A program made the translations under genes and the position numbers. This document shows, one piece after another, positions 43,633 through 51,679 of a DNA stretch of 64,000 nucleotides. Every line of letters begins with the position of its first letter. Position 1 is the stretch's first letter. The notes under the pieces were generated by a model that saw only the letters and a list, made by a program, of their open reading frames with translations, searched no databases and was not told the DNA's origin. Location: contig NZ_BDCM01000022.1 in assembly GCF_001613505.1 (NCBI RefSeq), forward strand, positions 62,001 through 126,000. The letters are read 5' to 3'. This DNA is from Nocardia mikamii NBRC 108933. GTDB lineage: Bacteria > Actinomycetota > Actinomycetes > Mycobacteriales > Mycobacteriaceae.

Positions 43633-44037
43633 TCAGGCCTCGGTCAGCGCATCGATGGCGTCGCGGAGTTTCGCGGCGGCCTCCGTCGCGATCGGTTGCA
43701 GTCCGGGATCACCGGTGACCTGCACCATGACTTCGGGATCCATCGCTTCGACGATGACGGATCCCGCATCGGCCGGGTCGCGGCGCACGATCACGTTGCA
43801 GGGCAACAGCAATCCGATGCGGCGGTCGACGCCGACCGCGCGATGCGCCAGGGGCGGGTTGCACGCGCCGAGGATGAGGTAGTCCTCCATGTCCTCGCCG
43901 AGTTTGGCCTTCAGGGTCGCGGCCATATCGATCTCGGTCAGCACTCCGAAACCCTGCTCGGCGAGTGCGGCCCGCGTCCGCTCGACGGCATCGTCGAACC
44001 GGTCGGTGTGCAGCGTGGTGGAAATCGCCAGATTCAT
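43633..44037 (-). CDS. DUF302 protein
   Basis: A 134-residue cytosolic DUF302 protein (TTLHTDRFDDAVERTRAALAEQGFGVLTEIDM, then LGACNPPLAHRAV and LLPCNVIVRR, quoted by segments). It has Cys in ACNPP and LPCN, both family-typical positions. DUF302 proteins often accompany sulfur or metal resistance genes. The ATG at 44037 is chosen, as the upstream extension lies inside the preceding gene. It is third in the CsoR/CstR-like operon. Confidence 0.88.
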   Translation of the reverse strand: MNLAISTTLHTDRFDDAVERTRAALAEQGFGVLTEIDMAATLKAKLGEDMEDYLILGACNPPLAHRAVGVDRRIGLLLPCNVIVRRDPADAGSVIVEAMDPEVMVQVTGDPGLQPIATEAAAKLRDAIDALTEA

Positions 44038-44065
44038 GGTCGCCCGCTTTCTGTCGATGGTGGGG

Positions 44066-44308
44066 TCAGGTTCGTGACACGGCGCAGCCGACGGTGGCCG
44101 GCAGGCCCAGCCGCCGGAGCAGCAGGGTCGCCGGGCACCAGCCCGCAACGCCGTAGAGCAGCAGATTCGCGCCTACGAACCCGGTGAGAACGAGCCACCA
44201 GCCCGACCATGCCGCCGCCGCGACCACACTGATCAGCACGAGGGTGCCGGCCAGCAGCGGTACGACGCGGGCGATGGACCAGCCCTGGTGGCGAGGTAGG
44301 TTCGGCAT
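44066..44308 (-). CDS. DUF2892/YgaP-type small membrane protein
   Basis: An 80-residue protein with two TM helices (about 12-32 and 36-55). It then has GVAGWCPATLLLRRLGL, the typical DUF2892 signature with a Cys. This domain is the membrane part of rhodanese-type YgaP proteins. GGAAG precedes the ATG at 44308. It lies between the CsoR-family regulator and DUF302, an arrangement seen in persulfide-responsive operons. Confidence 0.85.
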   Translation of the reverse strand: MPNLPRHQGWSIARVVPLLAGTLVLISVVAAAAWSGWWLVLTGFVGANLLLYGVAGWCPATLLLRRLGLPATVGCAVSRT

Positions 44309-44346
44309 GCGTTCACTTCCGGAAATTGGTTGGGCGCCTTCGCGTT

Positions 44347-44616
44347 TCAGGCAAGGGCGAGAAACAGTTTCTCGAGTTCGGCTTCGCTCATCGGTTCGGC
44401 GCCGTCGGCACTCTCGCCGGTGAGGCATTCGCGCAGGCCGGTCGCGACGATCTTGAATCCGGCCCGGTCCAGGGCCCGCGACACCGCCGCGAGCTGGGTG
44501 ACGACGTCCTTGCAGTCGCGTCCCTGCTCGATCATGGCGATCACACCACCCAGCTGCCCCTGTGCGCGGCGCAACCGATTGAGTACCTGTGCGATCGTTT
44601 CCTCGTTGCCGACCAT
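44347..44616 (-). CDS. CsoR/CstR-family transcriptional repressor
   Basis: An 89-residue all-helical repressor of the CsoR/RcnR/CstR family. QVLNRLRRAQGQLGGVIAMIEQGRDCKDVVTQL is typical (core RRAQGQLGG). Cys35 and Cys64 are present, but the position of the copper-ligand His (60) is Gly. Two Cys without the His is the pattern of persulfide-sensing CstR-type proteins rather than copper-sensing CsoR. It is first in an operon with DUF2892 and DUF302, and a perfect ATACCCC operator lies 35 bases before its ATG, implying autoregulation. Confidence 0.9.
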   Translation of the reverse strand: MVGNEETIAQVLNRLRRAQGQLGGVIAMIEQGRDCKDVVTQLAAVSRALDRAGFKIVATGLRECLTGESADGAEPMSEAELEKLFLALA

Positions 44617-44650
44617 GGCTGTCCGTCCTCTCGTCGCCTACCTCTCCAGC

Positions 44651-44666
44651 ATACCCCTGGGGGTAT
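44651..44666. promoter_or_regulatory. CsoR/CstR-type operator 1
   Basis: ATACCCCTGGGGGTAT, an inverted repeat with ATACCCC/GGGGTAT arms. It lies 35 bases before the repressor gene and just beyond the MMPL stop. Confidence 0.8.
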
Positions 44667-44684
44667 GCCGGAGGGGTTGTGGCG

Positions 44685-46838
44685 TCAGTCATGCGCGAAG
44701 CTGATCGACGGCAGGATCCGGCGCAACCACCGCGGTGACGCCCAGGCCCGGTGACCGGTCAGGCGCAACAGCACCGGCAGCAGCACCAGCCGCACCGCGG
44801 CGGCGTCCAGCAGCACGGCCACACCGAGAATGATGCCCATCTCCTTCGGCGGCAGCGGATCGGCGAGTGCGAAGGTGAAGAACACCGCCACCATGACCGC
44901 CGCGGCGGCGAAGATCACCCGGCCCGAATGGGCCAATCCGTCCACCAGGGCGCTGCTCGGGTCTCCGGACCGCTCGTAGTGCTCCTTCGCCGTCGCCAGC
45001 AGGAATACCGTGTAGTCCATCGCGATGGCGAAGATCATCGCGAAGAAGAACACCGGACCCCAGCCGTCGAGGAATCCCTGCGGGCGGAAACCGAGCAGCC
45101 CCGCGCCGTGCCCGTCCTGGAAGATCAGTTTCGCCACGCCGAACGCCGCCGCCGTCGACAGCAGACTCACCACCGTGCCCAGCGCCGCGATCAGCGGAGC
45201 CTGCAACGCCACCAGCAGCAGGGCGAAGCCGAGCACCAGGATGATTCCCACGATGATCGGGAAGTAGTGATTCAGCGCGTGTTGCAGATCCAGATTCTCC
45301 GCGGGCGCACCGCCGACCAGCGCTCCGGCGGGCAGCCGGTCTCGCAGGTGATCCAGAATCGTGGTCATCCGCGCGTCGGAGGGATCGACGTCCGGCAGCG
45401 CCTGCATCATCGCCAGTCCGCTTCCGTCGCGGGCCAGTTGCGGCGGGGTGACCATCGCGATGCCGTCGACCGCCGATGCCGCGTTCGCCACCGCGCCGGA
45501 TTCCGTTGCGGGCGCGATGATCTGCAACATTCCGGGAGCACCTTCGCCCATCTGCGCCTGCACCAGTTCGTACCCCTGACGAACCGGCGCGTCCGAGGGC
45601 ACGACCTGGATCGACGGCATCGCGACCTTCAATCCGGTCACCGGAATCGCGAGTGCGACCAGGACGAGCAGGGCGGCGATCGCGAACGGCCACGGCCGGT
45701 CGTGCAGGATCCGGCCCCAGGCCGCGAACCGTGGTGAGCGGTGCTGCCGGCGGCCGATGCGAGGCAGCGACCCGGCATTGATCCGGCCACCCAGCGCGCC
45801 CAGCGCGGCCGGCAACAAGGTCAGCGTCGCCAGCAGCACGAACGCCACCGCGAACATGATCCCGACGGCCATCGTCCGCACCGCCGGAGCCGGCACGATC
45901 AGCACCGCCGACAGGCTCACCAGCACCGTCAGCCCGGACAGCACCACGGCCTTACCCGCCGTGCTCATGGTCTCGGCCACCGCCGCGCGTGGATCGGAAC
46001 TCGCCGCGAGCGCGCCGCGGAAGCGGGCGACGATGAACAGGGCGTAGTCGATTCCCAGCGCCAGGGCGAACATCATCGCGAAGTTCATGGCCCACACCGA
46101 AATCGGCGTCACGTGGTTGAGCAGCACCAGCCCGCCGGCCGAGGCGATCAAGCCGGCCAGGGTGAGCAGCAGTGGCAGCCCGGCCGCCACCAGCGATCCG
46201 AACGCGACCACCATGATCGCGAGGGTCACCGGCCAGGAAAACATCTCGGCCTTCAGCATCGCGTCGTGGTTGGCCTTGTTGAAGTCGCTCCACAACGCCG
46301 ACGCGCTGGTCGGATAGACCTCGATTCCGTTGCCCGACAACGCCGTCAGCGCATCCTTGTGGGCATCGACCGCCTTCACCATGTCGTCGGTCGAAGCCGC
46401 GGCGCCGGCGATGAGGATTCCGGTGTGCCCGTCGGGGCTGATCGACATCCCCGGCTGGGGCGCCACCACCTCGCCGAATCGCGGATCACCGGCGAAGATC
46501 GCGGTCATCCGGCCGAGCACCGAGTGCACCTCCGGACTGTCGACGGTCCGGCTGTCGGAATGCACCACGACCTGCACCGCGGCCGACGAATTGCCGCCGA
46601 AGTGCTGCTGGGCCAGCTCGCGCACGCGCACCGAATCCGACCCGTTCGCCTGCCAGCCGGCGCCCGCGAGGGAATTGAACACACTCGGCGCCGCGGCTCC
46701 GAGCGCCACCAGCACCAGCAGCCAGACCCCGAACACGATCCGGACGTGGCCCGCCATGGCGGCCCCCACTCTGCTCAGCATTCCGCCGGGGCCGCGCATG
46801 GTGGCCGCCGGCGGTGACACGACCCGCGTTTCGGTCAT
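44685..46838 (-). CDS. MMPL/RND-family transporter
   Basis: A 717-residue MmpL-type exporter. It has TM1 near residues 30-50, a large extracytoplasmic loop (about 55-190), and two bundles of five or six TM segments with MFALALGIDYALFIVARFRG and FAIAMDYTVFLLATAKEHY (the proton-relay Asp-Tyr motifs). ATG 46838 follows GGAGG. It is divergent from the DsbA-like gene and has two CsoR/CstR-type operators directly upstream. The cargo is unknown; control by this repressor family is unusual for MMPL transporters. Confidence 0.92.
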   Translation of the reverse strand: MTETRVVSPPAATMRGPGGMLSRVGAAMAGHVRIVFGVWLLVLVALGAAAPSVFNSLAGAGWQANGSDSVRVRELAQQHFGGNSSAAVQVVVHSDSRTVDSPEVHSVLGRMTAIFAGDPRFGEVVAPQPGMSISPDGHTGILIAGAAASTDDMVKAVDAHKDALTALSGNGIEVYPTSASALWSDFNKANHDAMLKAEMFSWPVTLAIMVVAFGSLVAAGLPLLLTLAGLIASAGGLVLLNHVTPISVWAMNFAMMFALALGIDYALFIVARFRGALAASSDPRAAVAETMSTAGKAVVLSGLTVLVSLSAVLIVPAPAVRTMAVGIMFAVAFVLLATLTLLPAALGALGGRINAGSLPRIGRRQHRSPRFAAWGRILHDRPWPFAIAALLVLVALAIPVTGLKVAMPSIQVVPSDAPVRQGYELVQAQMGEGAPGMLQIIAPATESGAVANAASAVDGIAMVTPPQLARDGSGLAMMQALPDVDPSDARMTTILDHLRDRLPAGALVGGAPAENLDLQHALNHYFPIIVGIILVLGFALLLVALQAPLIAALGTVVSLLSTAAAFGVAKLIFQDGHGAGLLGFRPQGFLDGWGPVFFFAMIFAIAMDYTVFLLATAKEHYERSGDPSSALVDGLAHSGRVIFAAAAVMVAVFFTFALADPLPPKEMGIILGVAVLLDAAAVRLVLLPVLLRLTGHRAWASPRWLRRILPSISFAHD

Positions 46839-46852
46839 CACGCCTCCTTTCG

Positions 46853-46868
46853 ATACCCCAGGGGGTAT
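46853..46868. promoter_or_regulatory. CsoR/CstR-type operator 2
   Basis: ATACCCCAGGGGGTAT, 14 bases before the MMPL start codon and overlapping its probable leader. Confidence 0.8.
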
Positions 46869-46887
46869 ATTTCGTCTAGCGGCCAAC

Positions 46888-46903
46888 ATACCCCAGGGGG
46901 TAT
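46888..46903. promoter_or_regulatory. CsoR/CstR-type operator 3
   Basis: A second copy of ATACCCCAGGGGGTAT, identical to operator 2, 35 bp away centre to centre, in front of the rightward DsbA-like gene. Confidence 0.8.
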
Positions 46904-46968
46904 TCCGGTCGCAAAGGTGCGCTCGGCCACAGCCGGGTACACCGGCCATGAAGACGAAAGGAGACGAC

Positions 46969-47577
46969 ATGACGGATATCGCGCTGTATGTGGACCCGGT
47001 CTGCCCGTTCAGCTGGGTCACCGCGCGCTGGCTGCAGACCAGTGCCGACGCTCACGTCACGCTGCGGCAGATGAGCCTGGCCGTACTCAACGAAGGACAG
47101 GACATCGACGACGACCATCGGGCGATGATCGAACGATCGCGGCGCCTCGGGCGGGTCTTCGCCGCCGTTACCCGCCGATACGGAGACGACGGGTTCGACC
47201 GGCTGTATCAGGAGTTCGGAACCGTGGCGCATACCCGCAAGGAACCGATCACCGACGAGACGATAGCGGCCGTACTCACTCGCCTGGATCTGGATCCGGC
47301 GCTCGCCGCGGCCGCCGACGACGCTGGGCTGGACGAGTTCGTCGCCGAGACGCATCGGGCCGCCCAGCAGGCCCTCGGGCAACCCAGCGGAAGCCCGATC
47401 GCCGTCATCGACGGCCGCGGACTCTCCGGACCCGTGTTGACGAAGATTCCCGATCCGCGGCAGGGAAAGCAGCTGTTCGAAGCAGTGGTCACCCTCGCCA
47501 CCACGCCGGAGTTCGCGGCTGTGCAGAGTCCGTACTCCGGGCCGGCGGACACCACCGAACCCGCCGCCGGCACCTGA
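46969..47577 (+). CDS. DsbA-family thiol oxidoreductase-like protein
   Basis: A 202-residue thioredoxin-fold protein of the DsbA/2-hydroxychromene isomerase type, like the mycothiol-linked Rv2466c group. The active-site motif reads DPVCPFSW, so the second Cys of CxxC is Ser. A single-Cys site would favour a glutaredoxin- or persulfide-handling reaction. The cis-Pro region is GSPIAVIDG. ATG 46969 follows AAAGGAG. It is divergent from the MMPL gene and shares the operators. Confidence 0.82.
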   Translation: MTDIALYVDPVCPFSWVTARWLQTSADAHVTLRQMSLAVLNEGQDIDDDHRAMIERSRRLGRVFAAVTRRYGDDGFDRLYQEFGTVAHTRKEPITDETIAAVLTRLDLDPALAAAADDAGLDEFVAETHRAAQQALGQPSGSPIAVIDGRGLSGPVLTKIPDPRQGKQLFEAVVTLATTPEFAAVQSPYSGPADTTEPAAGT

Positions 47578-47603
47578 GAGCGCGACGAACACGAGGCGGT
47601 CCG

Positions 47604-47617
47604 GTGACCTTCGGCCC
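47604..47617 (+). promoter_or_regulatory. DevR/DosR-type box
   Basis: GTGAC-CTTC-GGCCC, 50 bases before the RafH-like gene. TATCGA at 47644-47649 may be the -10. A partner box at 22 bp was not seen. Confidence 0.6.
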
Positions 47618-47666
47618 TGGCCCGAGCGCCGCCGATGCGGTGGTATCGACGCGAAGGAGCGTGACC

Positions 47667-48487
47667 ATGAACTTCGCGAGCACCGCGCCGGGCGCTCGGC
47701 ACGGCACCGCACGCCGCGCCGAATCCGACGATCAGGGCCCTGAGTACGACCTGCCCACCGTCGACATCCGGCTCGGTGATCGAGTCCCCAGCATGTTCGG
47801 CGAGTACGCGCGGCGACGCATCGGCGACGCAGCGCGCTGCGCACCGTCGCCGGTGGCGTCGATCCGGGTCCGCCTGGCCGACCATCGCGAGTCGGCGCTC
47901 GCGAATCCGTTCGTGGCACAGGCCGATATCGTCGCCGCGCGGCCGTTGCGGGTGCAGGTGACGGGAGCAACGGCACGCGAGGCGTGGACCTGCTGCAGAC
48001 ACGGACACGCGCTCGGCTGCGCATGCCGATCGGCGGTGGGGCGGCGCAGCAGCAGCGGTGTGATCCGCCGGCCGCCACACTGCTCTATCTGCTTCCGGTC
48101 ACACAGCGGAAAGTCGTGCGCACCAAGTGTTTTCATCTACTCGACCGCACCGCCGCGGAGGCCGCGGCCGATATGGCGCTGATGGACTACGACTTCTGGT
48201 TGTTCACAGAGTCCGGCGCCGATACCGAAAGCGTGCTCGCGCGCACCACGGGCGGTCACTACCGATTGACTCGGCTCGACGAACGCGCCACGACCGCCGA
48301 TGCGGCGAATCTGCCGCTCACCGTCGCCGAGGCCCCGGCCCCGGTTCTCGACCGCACGGACGCCCTGACCCGGCTCCAATTGAGCGGTTCACCGTTCCTC
48401 TTCTACCGCGATAGCGAACTCGATCGCGGCTGCGTGTTTTATCACCGCTACGACGGTCACTACGGATTCATCACCTCACGACGATGA
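47667..48487 (+). pseudogene. RafH/Rv0079-like ribosome hibernation factor, broken by a one-base frameshift
   Basis: From ATG 47667 (GAAGGAG upstream) the frame encodes an HPF-like N-terminal domain (PTVDIRLGDRVPSMFGEYA, then PLRVQVTGATAREA). Near 47983 the homology moves to the next frame (VDLLQTRTRARLRMP), which continues to 48487. The second part has two S30AE-C-type repeats (MDYDFWLFTESG and LSGSPFLFYRDSELDRG). Restoring one base gives 273 residues, the length of M. tuberculosis Rv0079, a DosR-controlled ribosome-binding hibernation factor. The Rv0080-like gene follows, as in M. tuberculosis. It is a true mutation or a sequencing error. Confidence 0.78.
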
Positions 48488-48510
48488 ATCCGGCGAAGGC
48501 CTCGCAGCGG

Positions 48511-48524
48511 TGGACCTTCGCCCC
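48511..48524 (+). promoter_or_regulatory. DevR/DosR-type box
   Basis: TGGAC-CTTC-GCCCC, about 70 bases before the flavoprotein gene at 48593. This suggests a separate start for the Rv0080-like gene inside the cluster. Confidence 0.55.
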
Positions 48525-48592
48525 TAGCGGCACCGCCCGCACGGTGGTGGCATGGACAGACCGGATGCTCAGCTCCCGAGAGGTACCGCATC

Positions 48593-49093
48593 GTGATACC
48601 GCCCGACCGCACCGACGACGGCGCACCCAACTCCACGGTCGCCCTCGGCCGGGCGGAGGCGATGCGGCTGCTGGCCGGAATCGCTTACGGCCGAGTGGTT
48701 TTCACCCGCGACGCACTACCTGCCATTCGGCCGGTCAACCATGTCGTCGAAGCCGACGGACGCGTCGTGGTGCGCACCCGGCTCACGTCCCGGCTGACCT
48801 CGGCGATTCGAGCCGATTCCGGAGTGGTCGTCGCCTACGAGGCCGATGACATCGACCCCGGCACCCACACCGGCTGGTCGGTCGTGGTGACCGGTCTGGC
48901 GCGGCCGGTCGCCGATCCGCGCCGGGTCGCGCGATACGAGCGACTGCTGCGACCGTGGACAGCGGCGGCCATGGATACGGTCGTCGAAATCGAACCCACC
49001 ATCGTGACCGGTATCCGTCTGGTCGGCGCACCGGAGCCACCCGGACCGCCGGCCCCCTCGCCGAAAGTCGAAAAGAATGACCTACCACGATGA
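48593..49093 (+). CDS. Pyridoxamine 5'-phosphate oxidase-like flavoprotein (Rv0080-like)
   Basis: A 166-residue split-barrel flavin-binding protein. LGRAEAMRLLAGIAYGRVVFTRDALPAIRPVNHVVEADGRVVV is the common PNPOx-like start (core GRVVFTRDALPAIRPVNH). GWSVVVTGLARPV follows. The GTG at 48593 has GAGAGG at 48578-48583. The neighbour order RafH-like then PNPOx-like matches Rv0079-Rv0080 of the DosR regulon. It may bind FMN, F420 or heme; no cofactor-specific residue is decisive. Its end overlaps the DUF2267 gene by 17 bases. Confidence 0.85.
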   Translation: MIPPDRTDDGAPNSTVALGRAEAMRLLAGIAYGRVVFTRDALPAIRPVNHVVEADGRVVVRTRLTSRLTSAIRADSGVVVAYEADDIDPGTHTGWSVVVTGLARPVADPRRVARYERLLRPWTAAAMDTVVEIEPTIVTGIRLVGAPEPPGPPAPSPKVEKNDLPR

Positions 49094-49538
49094 TCCGTTC
49101 GCTCCGGCCCTGAACACCGCCCACACCTGGTTGCGAACCGTCGCCGACCGGCTGGCCACCGAGGACCGGACCTTCGCCCTGCGCGCGCTGCGCGCCTGGC
49201 TGCATACCGTGCGCGACCGCCTCGAAGTCCCCGTGGCCGCGCATTTCAGCGCCCAATTGCCCGAATTGCTGCGCGGCATCTTCTACGAGGGCTGGGTGCC
49301 CGCCCATGTTCCCGTGCACCACGATGTCGCCTCTTTCGTCGACGCGTTCGCCCGTGAGGCGGGTGTATCCGCCGACGAGGCGGTGGCGTTGATCGGCGCC
49401 GTGACGATCGCACTGTCCGATGTGTTCTCCCCCGGACATCTCGACCACGTTCTCGCGGTGGTTCCCGAGCCCCTGCGCGCGGTGCTGCTCGGCAGCGAAC
49501 TCAACGGGACGGCCGCGACGGTTCCCGGCGACGCGTAG
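49077..49538 (+). CDS. DUF2267 protein
   Basis: A 153-residue helical DUF2267 protein (NTAHTWLRTVADRLATEDRTFALRALRAWLHTVRDRL, core ALRALRAWLHTVRDRL; then LPELLRGIFYEGW). The second half appears to be a repeat of the same helical unit (FVDAFAREAGVSADEA). It overlaps the flavoprotein gene by 17 bases and is therefore probably in its operon. Function is unknown. In other bacteria DUF2267 genes are found with stress genes. Confidence 0.82.
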   Translation: MTYHDDPFAPALNTAHTWLRTVADRLATEDRTFALRALRAWLHTVRDRLEVPVAAHFSAQLPELLRGIFYEGWVPAHVPVHHDVASFVDAFAREAGVSADEAVALIGAVTIALSDVFSPGHLDHVLAVVPEPLRAVLLGSELNGTAATVPGDA

Positions 49539-49556
49539 GCGCCGGCAACCAGGAAA

Positions 49557-49599
49557 AGGACTTTCGTCCATGATGAGTCGCTGATCGGGCGATTATGGT
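49557..49599 (+). promoter_or_regulatory. DevR-type box and promoter of devR
   Basis: AGGAC-TTTC-GTCCA (49557-49570) has perfect GGAC/GTCC arms. TATGGT at 49594-49599 is 33 bp from its centre and fits a -10. This predicts positive autoregulation of devR. Confidence 0.65.
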
Positions 49600-49637
49600 G
49601 GGTACATTCACCGCTTCTCCGATTGGACGCACTCGCC

Positions 49638-50282
49638 ATGATCAAGGTGTTCCTGGTCGACGACCACGAAATCGTCCGCCGCGGGCTGAGCGACCTGCTC
49701 GACGGCGACCCGGAGTTGTCGGTCATCGGTGAGGCGGGATCGGTGTCGCAGGCCCTCGCTCGCATCCCCGCCTTGCGGCCCGATGTCGCGGTGCTCGATG
49801 TCCGCCTGCCCGACGGGAACGGCATCGAGCTGTGCCGGGAGCTGCTGTCGAAGGTCGACGGCCTGCGCTGCCTGATCCTCACCTCCTTCACCGACGAGCA
49901 CGCGATGCTCGACGCCATTCTGGCCGGTGCCAGCGGTTATGTGGTCAAGGACATCAAAGGGATGGAGCTGGCCCGCGCCGTCAAGGACGTCGGCGCCGGG
50001 AAATCGCTGCTGGACAACCGCGCCGCCGCCGCACTGATGGAGCAGCTGCGCCACGGCACCGAGCCCGACGGCCCACTGGCGACGCTGACCGAGCAGGAAC
50101 GCAAACTGCTCGATCTGCTCGGCGAGGGCCTCACCAACCGCGAGATCGCCGACCGCATGTTCCTCGCCGAGAAGACCGTCAAGAACTACGTGTCGCGGCT
50201 GCTGGCCAAACTCGGTATGCAGCGGCGCACCCAGGCGGCCGTCTACGCCACCAAACTGCATTCGCGTAGCGCCGCGGAGTAG
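49638..50282 (+). CDS. devR: Dormancy response regulator DevR/DosR
   Basis: A 214-residue NarL-family response regulator. The receiver has the acidic pair Asp8-Asp9, phospho-acceptor Asp54 (VAVLDVRLPDGNGIELC) and Thr/Lys in LILTSF and YVVKDIKG. The C-terminal LuxR HTH is LTNREIADRMFLAEKTVKNYVSRLLAKLGMQRRTQAA (core ADRMFLAEKTVKNYVSRLL). The whole protein matches M. tuberculosis DosR closely by eye, including GASGYVVKDIKGMELARAVK. ATG 49638 is used; a TTG 15 bases earlier is unlikely. It should bind the GGGAC-N4-GTCCC boxes throughout 28.9-56.9 kb. Confidence 0.96.
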   Translation: MIKVFLVDDHEIVRRGLSDLLDGDPELSVIGEAGSVSQALARIPALRPDVAVLDVRLPDGNGIELCRELLSKVDGLRCLILTSFTDEHAMLDAILAGASGYVVKDIKGMELARAVKDVGAGKSLLDNRAAAALMEQLRHGTEPDGPLATLTEQERKLLDLLGEGLTNREIADRMFLAEKTVKNYVSRLLAKLGMQRRTQAAVYATKLHSRSAAE

Positions 50283-50294
50283 CCCTGACCGCCG

Positions 50295-50330
50295 GTGACC
50301 ATCGGCCCCACCGGGCGGGATCAATGCCCG
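50295..50330 (+). promoter_or_regulatory. DevR/DosR-type tandem boxes
   Basis: GTGAC-CATC-GGCCC (50295-50308) and GGGAT-CAAT-GCCCG (50317-50330), centres 22 bp apart. GAGACT at 50353-50358 is a likely -10. The next ATG (50367) is 43.5 bp from the proximal centre. Confidence 0.7.
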
Positions 50331-50366
50331 TATTCGGATCGCCTCGGGGTTGTGAGACTGGACACC

Positions 50367-51371
50367 ATGACCACGGCAAAGCATTCGACAATCGTCGACG
50401 CGCCCGACGACCGGACGGTCGCGGCAGTGGTCGAGCTGGCGCAGCGAGCACCCTCGGTCCACAACACTCAACCCTGGCGCTGGATATTCGATCGGCATCA
50501 GCTGCTCTTGTACACCGATCCGGATCGCGTCCTCGCCGGCGCGGACCCGCACGGCCGCGAGCAGGTGATCAGCTGCGGCACGGTACTGCATCACGCCCGC
50601 ACCGCCTTCGCCGCCCGGGACTGGCATACCGATATCGTGCGGATGCCCGATCCGCAGCGGCCCGGCCTCATGGCGGTCCTCGAATTCCGGCCGTGGGGCG
50701 ACCCGCCGAACGGAATCCCGCATCGCGCGGCGGCCATCACCCACCGATATGCCGACCGGCTGCCGATGGACGCGCCCCGGCACTGGGAGCAAGTGGCGCC
50801 GAGGCTGCGCGCTCTCGTCACCCCGCACGACCTCGACTTCGACGAATTCGCCGACGACATCCGCCCCCGGGTCGCCGCGATCTCGCGCGCCGCCGCGGCG
50901 GCTCGCCGTGACGACTGGATGTATCAGGATGAATTGCACTGGTGGGCAGGTCATTTCGACGCCTCCGAAGGCATCCCCGCCAGCGGTCTGATCTCCGACG
51001 CCGAACTCTCGCGAGTCGACGTCGCCCGAGCATTCCCGTCGGCGCCGCATTCGCAGCGCCGCGCGGGACGCCTCGATCACGCCCGGCTGGTCGCGATCAG
51101 CTCGCCGGAGGATGCGCGGCAGTACTGGCTCCGCACCGGGGAGGCACTGTCCGCGGTACTGCTCGAATGCACCGCCACGGGACTGGGAACCTGCCCGGTC
51201 ACCCACCTCACGGAGGTGCCGGCGGGTCGTCGAGCCCTGGCCGCGCTGCTCCCGCATCACGACTTCCCGCAGGTCCTGGTCCGCATCGGCAATTCTCCGA
51301 CGGACGAGCCGATCCCGCCTTCGACCCCGCGCCGCGGCGTCGACGAGGTGCTGACGTTCATCGGCCGGTGA
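50367..51371 (+). CDS. Acg-type nitroreductase family protein (2 of 3)
   Basis: A 334-residue Acg-family protein: ELAQRAPSVHNTQPWRWIFDR, GREQVISCGTVLHHARTAF, and the C-terminal SAVLLECTATGLGTCPVTHLTEVP. It is closest in pattern to the copy at 41234. It lies between devR and devS with its own box pair and a predicted leaderless mRNA (no ribosome binding site). In M. tuberculosis, Rv3131 adjoins devRS in a similar way. Confidence 0.9.
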   Translation: MTTAKHSTIVDAPDDRTVAAVVELAQRAPSVHNTQPWRWIFDRHQLLLYTDPDRVLAGADPHGREQVISCGTVLHHARTAFAARDWHTDIVRMPDPQRPGLMAVLEFRPWGDPPNGIPHRAAAITHRYADRLPMDAPRHWEQVAPRLRALVTPHDLDFDEFADDIRPRVAAISRAAAAARRDDWMYQDELHWWAGHFDASEGIPASGLISDAELSRVDVARAFPSAPHSQRRAGRLDHARLVAISSPEDARQYWLRTGEALSAVLLECTATGLGTCPVTHLTEVPAGRRALAALLPHHDFPQVLVRIGNSPTDEPIPPSTPRRGVDEVLTFIGR

Positions 51372-51679
51372 CGCTGCCTGCCGTGTCGGCCGCCCGCCGC
51401 GATCCCGGATCCAGCAGGCGGTCCATCGGCACGGCGACGTACCGCCCTCACCCAGCACCACCACATCGCCGTAACCGCCGTATCGGTCCGGCCCCGGTCG
51501 CGACGGTGAGTGCCGCGGCACGACATCGGCCCCGTCGCGGGCCGACCGCCGGGCGACCGGGCGAGTCACTGCCCGGCCCGCTGTTCCCTGTCGCACCCCG
51601 CAACCGGAGCGGTAGGCTCTCAACAAGCGTAAACACCGACGTTTCGCGCATTCGGACGGTGGAGAGCAGGACTGACGAC
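51372..51679. other. Intergenic region before devS
   Basis: About 308 bp. I see no supported gene and no good DevR-type box. GGTAGG at 51611-51616 followed by a less GC-rich stretch near 51620-51650 may include the devS promoter. Confidence 0.4.

Noticed and set aside
44617..44684. Reading the CsoR-family gene as a copper-sensing csoR
   Set aside because: The His of the Cys-His-Cys copper site is Gly here, and no copper ATPase or chaperone gene is adjacent. I left the symbol empty and prefer a CstR-like reading.
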